From the NCBI RefSeq assembly GCF_900091955.1, contig NZ_FMDF01000055.1, positions 1-33,635 on the forward strand: a stretch of 33,635 nt of DNA, given 5' to 3'. Both the position numbers and the translations under genes were made by a program. Numbering within the stretch: position 1 is the stretch's first letter; every line of letters begins with the position of its first letter. Origin of the DNA: Streptomyces sp. Ncost-T10-10d (GTDB lineage Bacteria > Actinomycetota > Actinomycetes > Streptomycetales > Streptomycetaceae). This document shows, piece by piece, positions 21,985-30,800 of the stretch. Under the pieces are notes generated by a model. It was not told the DNA's origin. It did not search any database and worked only from the letters and a program-made list of their open reading frames with translations.

Positions 21985-23846
21985 CGCTCCCCCTGCGCCG
22001 TCGCCCGGTCCCCGTCCGACTGCCAGGGCCCCGCCGGATCGTCGTACGCATCGACGTAATCGGCCCCCGCGATGGGCCAGTCGGCGAGCAGTTCCTGTGG
22101 CAGCGCGAAGGAGTCGGCGAGGGCGGGCAGATGAGCGGCGACGACGGTGATCAGCTCTTCCAAGGCGTCCGGCAGTCCATTGACCTGATCGGCCGTCAGA
22201 TATCCAGCGGCCAGCAGATCACCGCTGTTCCGGGCGATCCGGTCGAGCGCGAACAGCCGCTGCAGCTCGACCAGGCGCTCACGGGCGGGCCCGTCCGGCA
22301 GGCCTGCCACCGCGTCCGCGTACGCTTCGGCCGCCTGCCGGTGGGCGTGGGCCTCGACGCCGCGAAGGGCGGGACCGGATGCGATGTTCCACCGCTCCAG
22401 CGGGTCACCGTGCGGTGCGCGGCCCAGCCTTTCCCCGGCCCGGCCGAACCAGATCTCCTCCAGCACAGCCAGGAGCCTGCCGAGGAACCCGGGGTCGGTG
22501 AGATCACCGGGTTCGCCGCCGAAGGGAGCGTCGTACGCCGCCGGTTCGGTGGCGAAGAGCATTTCCGCGGCCGCCTTGGCGTGGATGGCCAGGTTGTCGC
22601 CCTCAGCGGTGATGACTCCTTCCACTCCGGTGATGAGTTCGGTCATGCCGTTGTTCTCCAGGAGCGCCTGGGCACCGCACCGTTCACGGCATTCGACGAT
22701 CACGGATCTGGCCTGCCAGCTGATCCATCCCTTCGCAACGGCGACCAGCCGCTCCGCCTCCTCCCGGCCCGAGCCGTCCTTCCGTCGCTCCCAGCGGTTC
22801 AGGGCCCTGCGGTGCAGCAGACTCATCGCGAAGACCGTGGCCATGGCCCGGGCGAGCGGGCCGTGGTGGCTGCGGTGGGCGATCACCGGCACCTGACGCG
22901 ATCCACGGGGCCCGGAGATGTACCGGTGGCCGCCGTAGCGGACGGCGACGGCGAGCGTTGCGCGCGCGGAGCCGACCGCGCAGGCACTCATGGAGATCTT
23001 GCCGGAGGTGACGCGCCCGATCGACGCGAGGAGGCGACGCCTGCGGTTGCCGACGACGCTGCTGAACCGGCCGTCGTCACCGATCCGTCCGTGGTCCCCG
23101 CCGAGCAGCGCGTCGCGCCCCACGAAGACCTGGTCGAAGGAGGTCAGGCAGTGGTCCACCGGGCTCCCCATGCGTGCGGGAAGTCTGCGGACCCGTACGC
23201 CGGGCAGCGCCCGTACGGCATCGGTGAGCGGTACGAGGAAGAGAAAGACGCCGTGATCGGCGCCGTCGACGAGCAGACGCGCGGCCACAAGACCTGTCTT
23301 GGGGCCGCCTGCCGGACTGGTGTTCGGCATGAACTTCTGGGCGCCGGCATGCGGTGTGTGCAGCACAAACCCGTCACGTTCGCGGTCGTAGGCGGCCGTG
23401 GTCTCGACGGCCGCCGCGTCATTGCCGTGCGCCACCTCCGTACAGAGAAAGGTGCCGATGCTGCGCAGTCGCAGGAAGTCCGACAGATCGCGCCGGCTGT
23501 CTTCTTCGTGGTCGAGGAGGCTGCCGAGGAAGAGGTTGTAGTGGATGCCCGCGACCGTGGTGAGGGCCGGGTCGACCGGGCCGAGCCATTCGTGCAGGGC
23601 CGCGAGGGCGCGGGGGTCGGCGGCGAGCCGGGCGCCGCTGTCGAGGCAGTCGTTGAGAATGCGCAGCCGCTCGTAGGCGAGACGCAGGCGTTCGTCGGGG
23701 GTGCGGCGGTCCGGGCGGCGGAACGGTTCCGTGCTGATCATCCGCTGCCAGAAGCCGTGCTCCTGGCGGACGTTGTCGCCCAGGAGCACACCGGTGAGGA
23801 GCTCCATGGACCGTTCGGTGGAGAGGTCGTCGATGGTTGCGGTCAT
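21981..23846 (-). CDS. Acyl-CoA oxidase (ACOX family)
   Basis: Flavoprotein of 621 residues, the length of ACOX enzymes and much longer than acyl-CoA dehydrogenases. Features in order: HEWLGPVDPALTTVAGIHYN, the FAD-binding stretch LCTEVAHGNDAAAVETTAAY with DGFVLHTPHAGAQKFMPN, the middle helical domain, then VIVECRERCGAQALLENN and GVITAEGDN, where ACOX enzymes carry the catalytic glutamate. It introduces a trans-2 double bond in acyl-CoA and reduces O2 to H2O2. ATG 23846 follows the second ketosynthase by 13 nt, and the 3' end overlaps the miniprotein start. Placement between ketosynthases suggests that it prepares an unsaturated acyl chain for the pathway; free beta-oxidation is the alternative. 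Confidence 0.87.
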   Translation of the reverse strand: MTATIDDLSTERSMELLTGVLLGDNVRQEHGFWQRMISTEPFRRPDRRTPDERLRLAYERLRILNDCLDSGARLAADPRALAALHEWLGPVDPALTTVAGIHYNLFLGSLLDHEEDSRRDLSDFLRLRSIGTFLCTEVAHGNDAAAVETTAAYDRERDGFVLHTPHAGAQKFMPNTSPAGGPKTGLVAARLLVDGADHGVFLFLVPLTDAVRALPGVRVRRLPARMGSPVDHCLTSFDQVFVGRDALLGGDHGRIGDDGRFSSVVGNRRRRLLASIGRVTSGKISMSACAVGSARATLAVAVRYGGHRYISGPRGSRQVPVIAHRSHHGPLARAMATVFAMSLLHRRALNRWERRKDGSGREEAERLVAVAKGWISWQARSVIVECRERCGAQALLENNGMTELITGVEGVITAEGDNLAIHAKAAAEMLFATEPAAYDAPFGGEPGDLTDPGFLGRLLAVLEEIWFGRAGERLGRAPHGDPLERWNIASGPALRGVEAHAHRQAAEAYADAVAGLPDGPARERLVELQRLFALDRIARNSGDLLAAGYLTADQVNGLPDALEELITVVAAHLPALADSFALPQELLADWPIAGADYVDAYDDPAGPWQSDGDRATAQGER

Positions 23847-23859
23847 GAGACAAGAACGA

Positions 23860-25137
23860 TCAGCCGACGGCGAGGACACCGGGGGCCGTCCGCGGCGGGC
23901 CGTCCGCGGCGACGCGCTGGAAGGCGAGCGCGACGTTGTGCCCGCCGAAACCGAAGGAGTGGCTGAGTGCCCGCTCGACGTGCTGGATGCGGGGCTCCTT
24001 GACCACACAGTCGAGGTCGAACGCGTCCGGCAGCGAGTCCAGGTTGGCGATCGGCGGGACGAGACCGTGCTCCAGGGTCAGAACGGTGGCCACCGCTTCG
24101 ATCGCCCCGGCCGCGGCGAGGGTGTGCCCGAGCACACCTTTCGGGGCGGTCACCGACGGCCGGTGGGGGAAGAGCCCTGAGATGAGCGCTGTCTCCATCG
24201 CGTCGTTCAGCGGGGTCGATGTGCCGTGCGCATTGATGTGGTCGACGTCGCGGGCCGCCCAGCCCGCCTCGTGCAGCGCCGCCCCCACGGCCCTGCGCGC
24301 ACCGGCTCCTTCCGGGTCCGGGGCCGTGGGGTGGTGGGCATCGGTGCCGGAACCCGCGCCGGTCAGCAGAGCGCGCGCCCGTCCCCCGCGGGCTTGCGCA
24401 TCGCGTGTCCGCTCCAGCACGAGCACGCCGGCACCCTCGCCGATCACGAAACCGTCCCGGTCCGCGGCGAACGGCCGCGACGCGCCCGCCGGATCGCCGG
24501 TACGCAGGGAGAGCGCTCCCATGCCGGCGAAGGCGCTCACCACCAGCGGAGTCAGTACGGACTCCGCGCCGCCTGCCACCACCACATCGCACCGGCCGCT
24601 CGTCAGCAGGTCACGGGCCACGGCGATCGCGGTCGCCCCGGACGCGCAGGCCGTGGCCGGTGCCAGGCTGGGACCGTGGGCCCGCAGGGCGATGGCCACC
24701 TCCCCGGCGGCGGCGTTGGGCATCATCATCGGGACCAGGAGCGGCGACACCGCCTCCGGCCCGCCGCCGTCCAGCCTGCGCAGATTGTCGACGAGCACGG
24801 ACACCCCGCCCACACCGACGCCGAGCACCACCGCCACCCGGCCGCCGTCCCACCGCTCCGGTGACAGCCCGGCGTCCGCCACCGCCTGCCGGGCGGCGAC
24901 CAGCGCCATCTTCACGAACCGTGCCATACGCCACGCCGAGCGACCGCCGACGGCCTCGTCCAGGTCGATCCCGTCCACCGGACAGGCGAAGTCGACCGGG
25001 AGCCCGGCCAGTTCCTCACATCGCCGCGCCACGGACACACCGGCGCACAGTCCCGCCCAGAAGGTGTGCTCGTCCGCGCCCGCAGGGGTCACCAGCCCCA
25101 CTCCCGTAACCGCGACACCCATGTCGTCCCGCCCCAT
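23860..25137 (-). CDS. Beta-ketoacyl-ACP synthase, FabF/KASII type (second ketosynthase)
   Basis: Condensing enzyme of 425 residues with Cys164 (TACASGATAI), His304 (NAHGTSTP), Lys333 and His338 (APKGVLGHTLAAAGAIEA), so it is catalytically complete. It shares the unusual order FACPVDGIDLDEAVGGRSAW and the end SHSFGFGGHNVALAF with the first ketosynthase, pointing to common origin by an old duplication. The C-terminus has about 16 extra residues. ATG 25137 has GGAGGAGGGG about 6-8 nt upstream; a second ATG five codons later is possible. It is the first gene of the operon, whose promoter must lie in the 197-nt region shared with the divergent membrane-protein gene. Confidence 0.92.
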   Translation of the reverse strand: MGRDDMGVAVTGVGLVTPAGADEHTFWAGLCAGVSVARRCEELAGLPVDFACPVDGIDLDEAVGGRSAWRMARFVKMALVAARQAVADAGLSPERWDGGRVAVVLGVGVGGVSVLVDNLRRLDGGGPEAVSPLLVPMMMPNAAAGEVAIALRAHGPSLAPATACASGATAIAVARDLLTSGRCDVVVAGGAESVLTPLVVSAFAGMGALSLRTGDPAGASRPFAADRDGFVIGEGAGVLVLERTRDAQARGGRARALLTGAGSGTDAHHPTAPDPEGAGARRAVGAALHEAGWAARDVDHINAHGTSTPLNDAMETALISGLFPHRPSVTAPKGVLGHTLAAAGAIEAVATVLTLEHGLVPPIANLDSLPDAFDLDCVVKEPRIQHVERALSHSFGFGGHNVALAFQRVAADGPPRTAPGVLAVG

Positions 25138-25334
25138 GATCCGCCCCTCCTCCGTAATCGATCACGTCTACCGGATGTCGAACGGCAGTCGCCCCGGCGG
25201 GGATGCGCTCACTGAGCCGAACGGGTCACCGATGGGCCGAGTGGACCCAAGCTCGCCGCGGGCCCGGTGAAGGCGTTCCTCCGTCCGCAGCAGTCCGCCG
25301 CGCTGTGTGCTCCGGCAGGGCATCCCCTGGGGAC

Positions 25335-26627
25335 ATGGAAGCGGACGGTAACCAGTCTCAGTCCCCGGATGCGCGCGCGGAAATGGAGGCGCTGCGCGCC
25401 AGGGTGGCGGTGCTGGAGGCCCGTGCCCCGGCACGGCACCGGCTGCGGGCCCGTTCGTTCTTCGCCGTGCTGCTCATTCTTGTCGCGGCCGTCCTCACGC
25501 CGCTGAGCATCGTGGCCACCTGGGCGAAGAATCAGATCGGCGACACGGACAACTATGTGGCGATGATGGCGCCGCTCGCCTCCGACCCCGATGTGCAGTC
25601 CGCGGTGGCCGATCGCGTGACCGGCGCCGTCATGAAGCACCTCGACGTGAAGGCGCTGCTGGCCGACGTCGCACCGGCGGACCGGCCGGTTGTCGACAAG
25701 GCGCTCTCGAGGCTGAGCGGCCCCCTGACCACGGGTGTATCGGACTTCGTGCACGGGACCGTGGAAAAGTTCGTCGCCGGAGACGCCTTCGAGACGATCT
25801 GGACCGACCTCAACCGGACCGCCCAGTCCGCGACGATGAAGGCGCTGTCCGGGAGCGGCGGCGGGGCGGTGAAGCTCACCAACGACACCGTCACCATCGA
25901 CCTGGCACCGGTGATCGACCGGGTGAAGCATCGCCTCGTCGACCGGGGTCTGACGGTCGCCGCGAATATCCCGGAGATCCACACCGACTTCACGGTGCTG
26001 ACCTCCGAGTCGGTCGGCAAGGCCAAGAAGTGGTTCCGGGCCCTCCAGATCATCGGCTTCTGGCTGCCGTTGGTCACTCTGGTCCTTGCCACGGGCGGAG
26101 TGCTTCTCGCGGTGCGCCGCCGTCGCGCACTGGTCACGGCGGCGCTCGCGATCGCGGCGGGTGCCGCGGTGCTCGGGCTGGCCGTGTGGGTGGGCCGTGC
26201 GTTCTATCTCGACAGTCTCCCGTCCGAGGTGTCCCAGCCCGCTGCCGGTTCCGTCTTCGACGCCCTGTCCGGTCCCGTACGCGCCTTGGTCCGCCTGATG
26301 GTCACGCTCGGCATTGTGGTGGCCCTCGCCGCCTGGCTCACCGGTGACGGCCGCGCCGCCACCCGTGTCAAGGCGATGTGGAGCGGCGGCATCGGCGCCG
26401 TACGGGACGCGGCCGGTGTCAGCGGCGGCCCGGTCGGCAGGTGGGTGCACCGCGCCAGGCTCTGGCTGAACTGGACGGTGGTCGTGGTGGCCGCCGCGGT
26501 CCTGGTGGCGTGGGACCGGCCGACGGGCCTGGTCACCGTATGGATCGCGCTGTGCGCGCTGTTCGCCCTCGCCGTCATCGAGTTCCTCGACGACGACAGC
26601 ACACCGCATCTGGCGGTGCCCCGGTGA
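25335..26627 (+). CDS. Conserved membrane protein of unknown function
   Basis: Protein of 430 residues. The N-terminus forms a coiled coil (ARAEMEALRARVAVLEAR), followed by a membrane helix (about residues 37-60, FFAVLLILVAAVLTPLSIVA). A large outside domain of about 180 residues follows (TDNYVAMMAPLASDPDVQSAVADRVTGAV..., with IDLAPVIDRVKHRLVDRGLT). Then there are four more hydrophobic segments (FWLPLVTLVLATGGVLLAV, ALAIAAGAAVLGLAVWV, LVRLMVTLGIVVALAAWL and the C-terminal pair). The overall plan is common in Streptomyces, where the family has no assigned role. ATG 25335 is preceded by GGGGA. It is divergent from the acyl-chain operon, and its job there, if any, is unknown. Confidence 0.8.
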   Translation: MEADGNQSQSPDARAEMEALRARVAVLEARAPARHRLRARSFFAVLLILVAAVLTPLSIVATWAKNQIGDTDNYVAMMAPLASDPDVQSAVADRVTGAVMKHLDVKALLADVAPADRPVVDKALSRLSGPLTTGVSDFVHGTVEKFVAGDAFETIWTDLNRTAQSATMKALSGSGGGAVKLTNDTVTIDLAPVIDRVKHRLVDRGLTVAANIPEIHTDFTVLTSESVGKAKKWFRALQIIGFWLPLVTLVLATGGVLLAVRRRRALVTAALAIAAGAAVLGLAVWVGRAFYLDSLPSEVSQPAAGSVFDALSGPVRALVRLMVTLGIVVALAAWLTGDGRAATRVKAMWSGGIGAVRDAAGVSGGPVGRWVHRARLWLNWTVVVVAAAVLVAWDRPTGLVTVWIALCALFALAVIEFLDDDSTPHLAVPR

Positions 26628-26692
26628 TGAACGGGTGATGAGCGGTTCCTGCCGTCCCCCGGCGTCATGGTCCAGCATACGGAGGTACTCCG

Positions 26693-26871
26693 GTGACCCC
26701 GTCGGTGAGTCAGGACGTCACCCTCCGGTTGCTCGGCGGATTCCGCGTGCGGTGGGCGGCACGGACGTGGCGCAGGGCCGTTGACACAGGCCGAGTGCGC
26801 GCCTGCTGCCGAAGGCCCTGGCGCTCGCCGAGCGCGGAAGGACGCGCCGTCCCGGTCGACTGACGCCGCGC
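26693..26871 (+). pseudogene. Remnant of a BTAD/SARP-type (AfsR-like) transcriptional regulator
   Basis: GTG 26693 with GGAGG 8 nt upstream starts a good N-terminus, DVTLRLLGGFRV, the usual opening of BTAD-domain regulators. The continuation is only readable by shifting frame: VGGTDVAQGR in the +1 frame at about 26751-26780, and LLPKALALAERGRTRRPGRL in a further frame at about 26808-26868, matching the LVKLLALAxGHRLHR stretch of the family. The rest, normally several hundred residues, is absent; the fructokinase gene end follows. At least two frameshifts plus a large deletion make it non-functional. The literal frame from 26693 stops at 26863. Confidence 0.65.
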
Positions 26872-26924
26872 CGACGACACGACGGTGCCACCGTCCCCGC
26901 GAGGGGCCGGTGGCTCTGTCATGG

Positions 26925-27857
26925 TCAGCCCCGGGCGAGTGCCGCCTTCAGCTCCGCCTCGTCCGGCGGGTTGGCACCGGCCCGTGCGACGGTCACGGCG
27001 GCGGAGGCCGCGGCGTGGCGCAGGACGTCGGTCACGGTGTCCCGGTCCAGCGCGCGCAGCCGTTCACGGCCGTCCGAACCGAGCAGCCCGTGCGAGGCGA
27101 GGGCGTGCAGGGTGCCGGACATGAAGGCGTCGCCCGCCCCCACCGTGTCGACCACGTCGGTGGGCAGCGCGTCGATCGTCACGTGCCCGCCGGGGAAGGC
27201 GGCCAGCGCGCCGTCGCCTCCCCGGGTGACGAGGACGACGGCCGGGCCCGTGGCCAGCCACCGCTCGGCGACCTTCCGCGGCTCCTGGCCCGGATACAGC
27301 CACCGCAGGTCCTCGTCGCTGGCCTTGACCACATCGCTGAGCGCGACGCAGCACTCGACCTTGCGGACAGCCGCGTCGTGGTCCCCCATCAGCTCGGGCC
27401 GCACATTGGGGTCGTAGCTGACGGTCGCGGACGTCCGCAGCGACTCGACGGCGGCGACGACGGTGGCCGCTCCGGGTTCCATCACCGTAGCGATGGAACC
27501 GGTGTGGACGTGGTGGGGCGCCCGTTCCAGGGAGACCGGGGCGAGCGTCCAGGTGATCTCGAAGGTGTACGCGGCCTGACCGCCGTCGTCCAGGGTCACT
27601 TCGGCGGACGGGGTGGGCTCCGTGGCACCGTCCGTGCGGATCTCGACCCCGGCACCGGTCAGATGGTCCCTGATCAGCCGCCCGTTGTCGTCCGGGCCGA
27701 GCTGGGTGAGCAGGGTCGCGCCGTGCCCGAGCCGGGCCAGACCGTACGCGACGTTGGCCGGGCTGCCTCCCGGGTGGACCTGGTCGGCCGCACCCGGCAG
27801 CCGGACGATGTCGGCGACGCATTCGCCGATGACCAGCAGGTCGAGTCTGTCGAGCAT
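26925..27857 (-). CDS. PfkB-family carbohydrate kinase, probable fructokinase
   Basis: Ribokinase-fold kinase of 310 residues. The N-terminal signature is HPGGSPANVAYGLARLG (28-44), and the second signature DTVGAGDAFMSG (237-248) carries the catalytic Asp243. It would phosphorylate fructose released by the two GH32 enzymes encoded just upstream, giving fructose 6-phosphate. The substrate is inferred from context. AGGAGA lies about 11 nt before ATG 27857. The gene follows the levanase by 13 nt and is the last of the fructan operon. The BTAD remnant on the opposite strand lies past its 3' end. Confidence 0.9.
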   Translation of the reverse strand: MLDRLDLLVIGECVADIVRLPGAADQVHPGGSPANVAYGLARLGHGATLLTQLGPDDNGRLIRDHLTGAGVEIRTDGATEPTPSAEVTLDDGGQAAYTFEITWTLAPVSLERAPHHVHTGSIATVMEPGAATVVAAVESLRTSATVSYDPNVRPELMGDHDAAVRKVECCVALSDVVKASDEDLRWLYPGQEPRKVAERWLATGPAVVLVTRGGDGALAAFPGGHVTIDALPTDVVDTVGAGDAFMSGTLHALASHGLLGSDGRERLRALDRDTVTDVLRHAAASAAVTVARAGANPPDEAELKAALARG

Positions 27858-27870
27858 GAGCTGAGGTCTC

Positions 27871-30800
27871 CTAGAGTGCGGTGACGAAGGTGTCCTGGTA
27901 GGCGGCGCGGCCTCCGAACACATTGAGCCCGATCCTGCCGCTTGCATAGCGGGTGTCCGTCACATCGACGACCGGACGGCCGTCGACGAACGCCTCGATC
28001 CGCCCGCCCCGGGCCCGGATCCGCAGCGGAAGGGTCACTCCGGTGCGTACCAGCAGGGGCACTTCGGCGAGTACGGTCGTCCGTCCGCCGTCCCTGCGCA
28101 GGAGCCGGGCCGTCCGCAGGTTCGGATCGAGGTTGACGGCGTATCCGTCGGCCGTATCGGGGCTGGCGCGGAGCAGGACGGATCCGGCGCCGCTGGTGCC
28201 TTCCGGGCCGCCGAACCGGACCTGTGTCGTCAGTTCCAGATCGCCGTACTCGGTGCTGGAGACCGCGGTCGAGTCCCGGTCGAAGACTCCGGTTCGACCC
28301 GCGCCGGTGGTCGTCCAGTGCCCGGCCGGGACCACGGTGAGCTCGCCGAGCCCGCCGCTGCGGAACGCCCCGCCGACCGGGGTCTCGGGCGGTTCCGGAT
28401 CGCTGTCGGTGACCCTGAAGACGCCACGGAGCCGGTGGACGGTCAGCGTGATGATGCGGGCCTCGCCTCCGATGGCGTAGAACGCCATGCCCTGGTCGTC
28501 CGGTTCGGGGAAGAGGAGGCTGCTGATGGTGACGCGGCCGTCGCCGCCGAAGACCTCGACCGAGGAGGTGTCCATGAAAAGCCTTATCCGCAACCGCCGT
28601 TCACCGTCGACCGCGTCAAGGGGCAGCGGCGCCGATGTCCGTCCCGCGAAGTGCTCCGTGAAATCGCAGACTCCTGCGTCGGTACGGTCCACGAAGATCT
28701 TCCCGGCGCCGACGTCGTAGCCGGCCACCGTGCGCCGGTCGCCCCCGGTGCGGAGCCGGAATCCGAATTCGGTCGCGGCGCCCGTGACCGGCAGGGCGAT
28801 CTCCGCCTCGATCTCGTACGAGCGGCCGCGCACTGCCGCGAGCGGGTTGGCGGAGTCCGGACGCACCGTGACGCCCTTGACGGTGGTGCTGCTCGTGCGC
28901 AGGGTCTCGATCTCGACGGCGGGGCGCTGGACAAGTCCCTCGTCGGAGAGGGCGAGTTCGCGCGGGATGCCGATCTGGCCGTTCCATTCGCCGGTGGGGG
29001 CGCTGAACGCGTAGTCCCAGTTGCTGAGCCAGCCGAGCTGGACACGTCGGCCGTCCGGCAGTCCGTAGAAGGTCATGGCGGCGTAGTAGTCACGGCCCGC
29101 CTCGGCGCGCAGCGGGGTGCCCGCCGTGTTGGTGGTGGTGAAGGTGGTGCCGTCCCAGTCGCCGAGGAAGTACTCGGCCGCCGAACCGTCGGTCCTGCGG
29201 ACCGCGCCGGTGGACAGGGTGAGCACCCAACGCACGTGGTCCGGGGCGCCGTCGACAGGCAGCGGGAAGAGGTCAGGGCACTCCCAGACTCCGCCGGTCA
29301 CCCAGGCCCCGTATCCGAAGGAGGAGCGGTACGCCCAGTGCAGCAGGTCGGTGGAGGTGAAGAAGCGGACGTGGTCGCCGCCGGAGACCACCATCACCCA
29401 CTGGTCGCGCTCGTCGTCGCGGACGACCTTCGGGTCGCGGAAGTCCCAGCCGCCGTCCGGTCCGCCGGGATTCTGTACGACGGGTTCGGTGCCGTACCAC
29501 TTCCAGGAGCGGCCCTTGTCCTTGCTGTGGGCGACGCGTACGGACTGGTTCCCGCCGGGCTTGTCGGGGTGGTAGCTGGTGTAGAAGGCGATCAGCCCCG
29601 CTCCTCCCCCGAAGAGTCCGCTGGCGTCATCGGTGTCGGCCACGCACGACCCCGACCAGGTATGGCCGAAGTCGGAGACCGGCAACGCCACAGGGAGTGC
29701 GCGCCAGTGCAGGAGATCGGTGGAGACGGCGTGCGCCCACTGACCGGAGTCCTGGTGGAAGAGGTGGTATTCGCCCTCGTGCCGGACGAGGCCGTTGGGA
29801 TCGCTGGTGTGCGAGGCGAGCCGGGTGTAGCGGTATGCGGGCCGATAGGTGTCCGTGTAGTACGTCTGCGGGGTGCGGGCCCTGACTTCCTGGAAGACGG
29901 CCGTGCCGCCGGTCGCGGCGAGTCCCACCGTGGATCCGCCGGTGCGGGCCACGGTGGCGGTGAGCACCTCGACACCGTCCACGGTCACGGTCACCGCCGT
30001 TCCCAGGGCGCGGACCTCGGTCCGGTAGGTGCCTCCCGCGACGAAGGGCCGGACGGGCGGTGCGGCGCGGCCGAGTTCGGTGGTGTTCGTACGGTCGAGG
30101 AGACGTACGCCGGTAGCGTCGAGCCGTACCTCATAGCCGCCTGCCCCGGCTGCGTCCGCGCGGACCACGAGACCCGCGGTGGCCGCGCCGGCCGGGCCGA
30201 CATCGGCACCGATCAGTACGTCGCCGCCGGGGAACGGGGCGATGCGCAGCGCGCCGTCGCCCTCGGCCCGCAGCCCACGCAGATCGGGTGTCCAGCCTCC
30301 GGACACCGTCGACCAGCCCTGAAGATCCGTCACCAGATCGGTGACAGCGATCTCTTCGAAGACGACGGACCCGTTGTGGGCGAGGACGCCGAGTTGCCCC
30401 GCCGGGTGGGTGGAGTCCTCGGCCGTGATGACGGGGGCGTAGCCGTCGGGGGTGATGAAGTCGGTCTGCCAGCGGATCTCGAGGTGCGGACCGTCCGCCT
30501 CGATGCGGATGCGGTACACCTTGTCCACCTCGATGGTGGTGTCGTACGTCCCAAGGGTGATGTCGCCGTCGATCCGGTAGAGCCGCAGCCGCTTCTGGTT
30601 CGGGTCGATCTGGATGCCGTAGCCGGACGTTCCCTGTGCGTCGGTGCGCAGCAGCAGGGTGGCGACCGCGTACGGATCGACGATGCGGACGTCGGCCTGG
30701 CAGGCGGTGTCGTAGACCCGGGTGGACGCCATGGCAAGGCAGTTGGTGCCGGCGGGGGCCTGCGCGTTCCAGCCGAGAGTGGTGGCGGTCCAGGTGCCGC

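Noticed and set aside
20221..25137. Ketosynthase pair as a type II polyketide KS/chain-length-factor
   Set aside because: Both proteins keep the active-site cysteine, and they are not adjacent or coupled to each other, unlike KS-CLF pairs.
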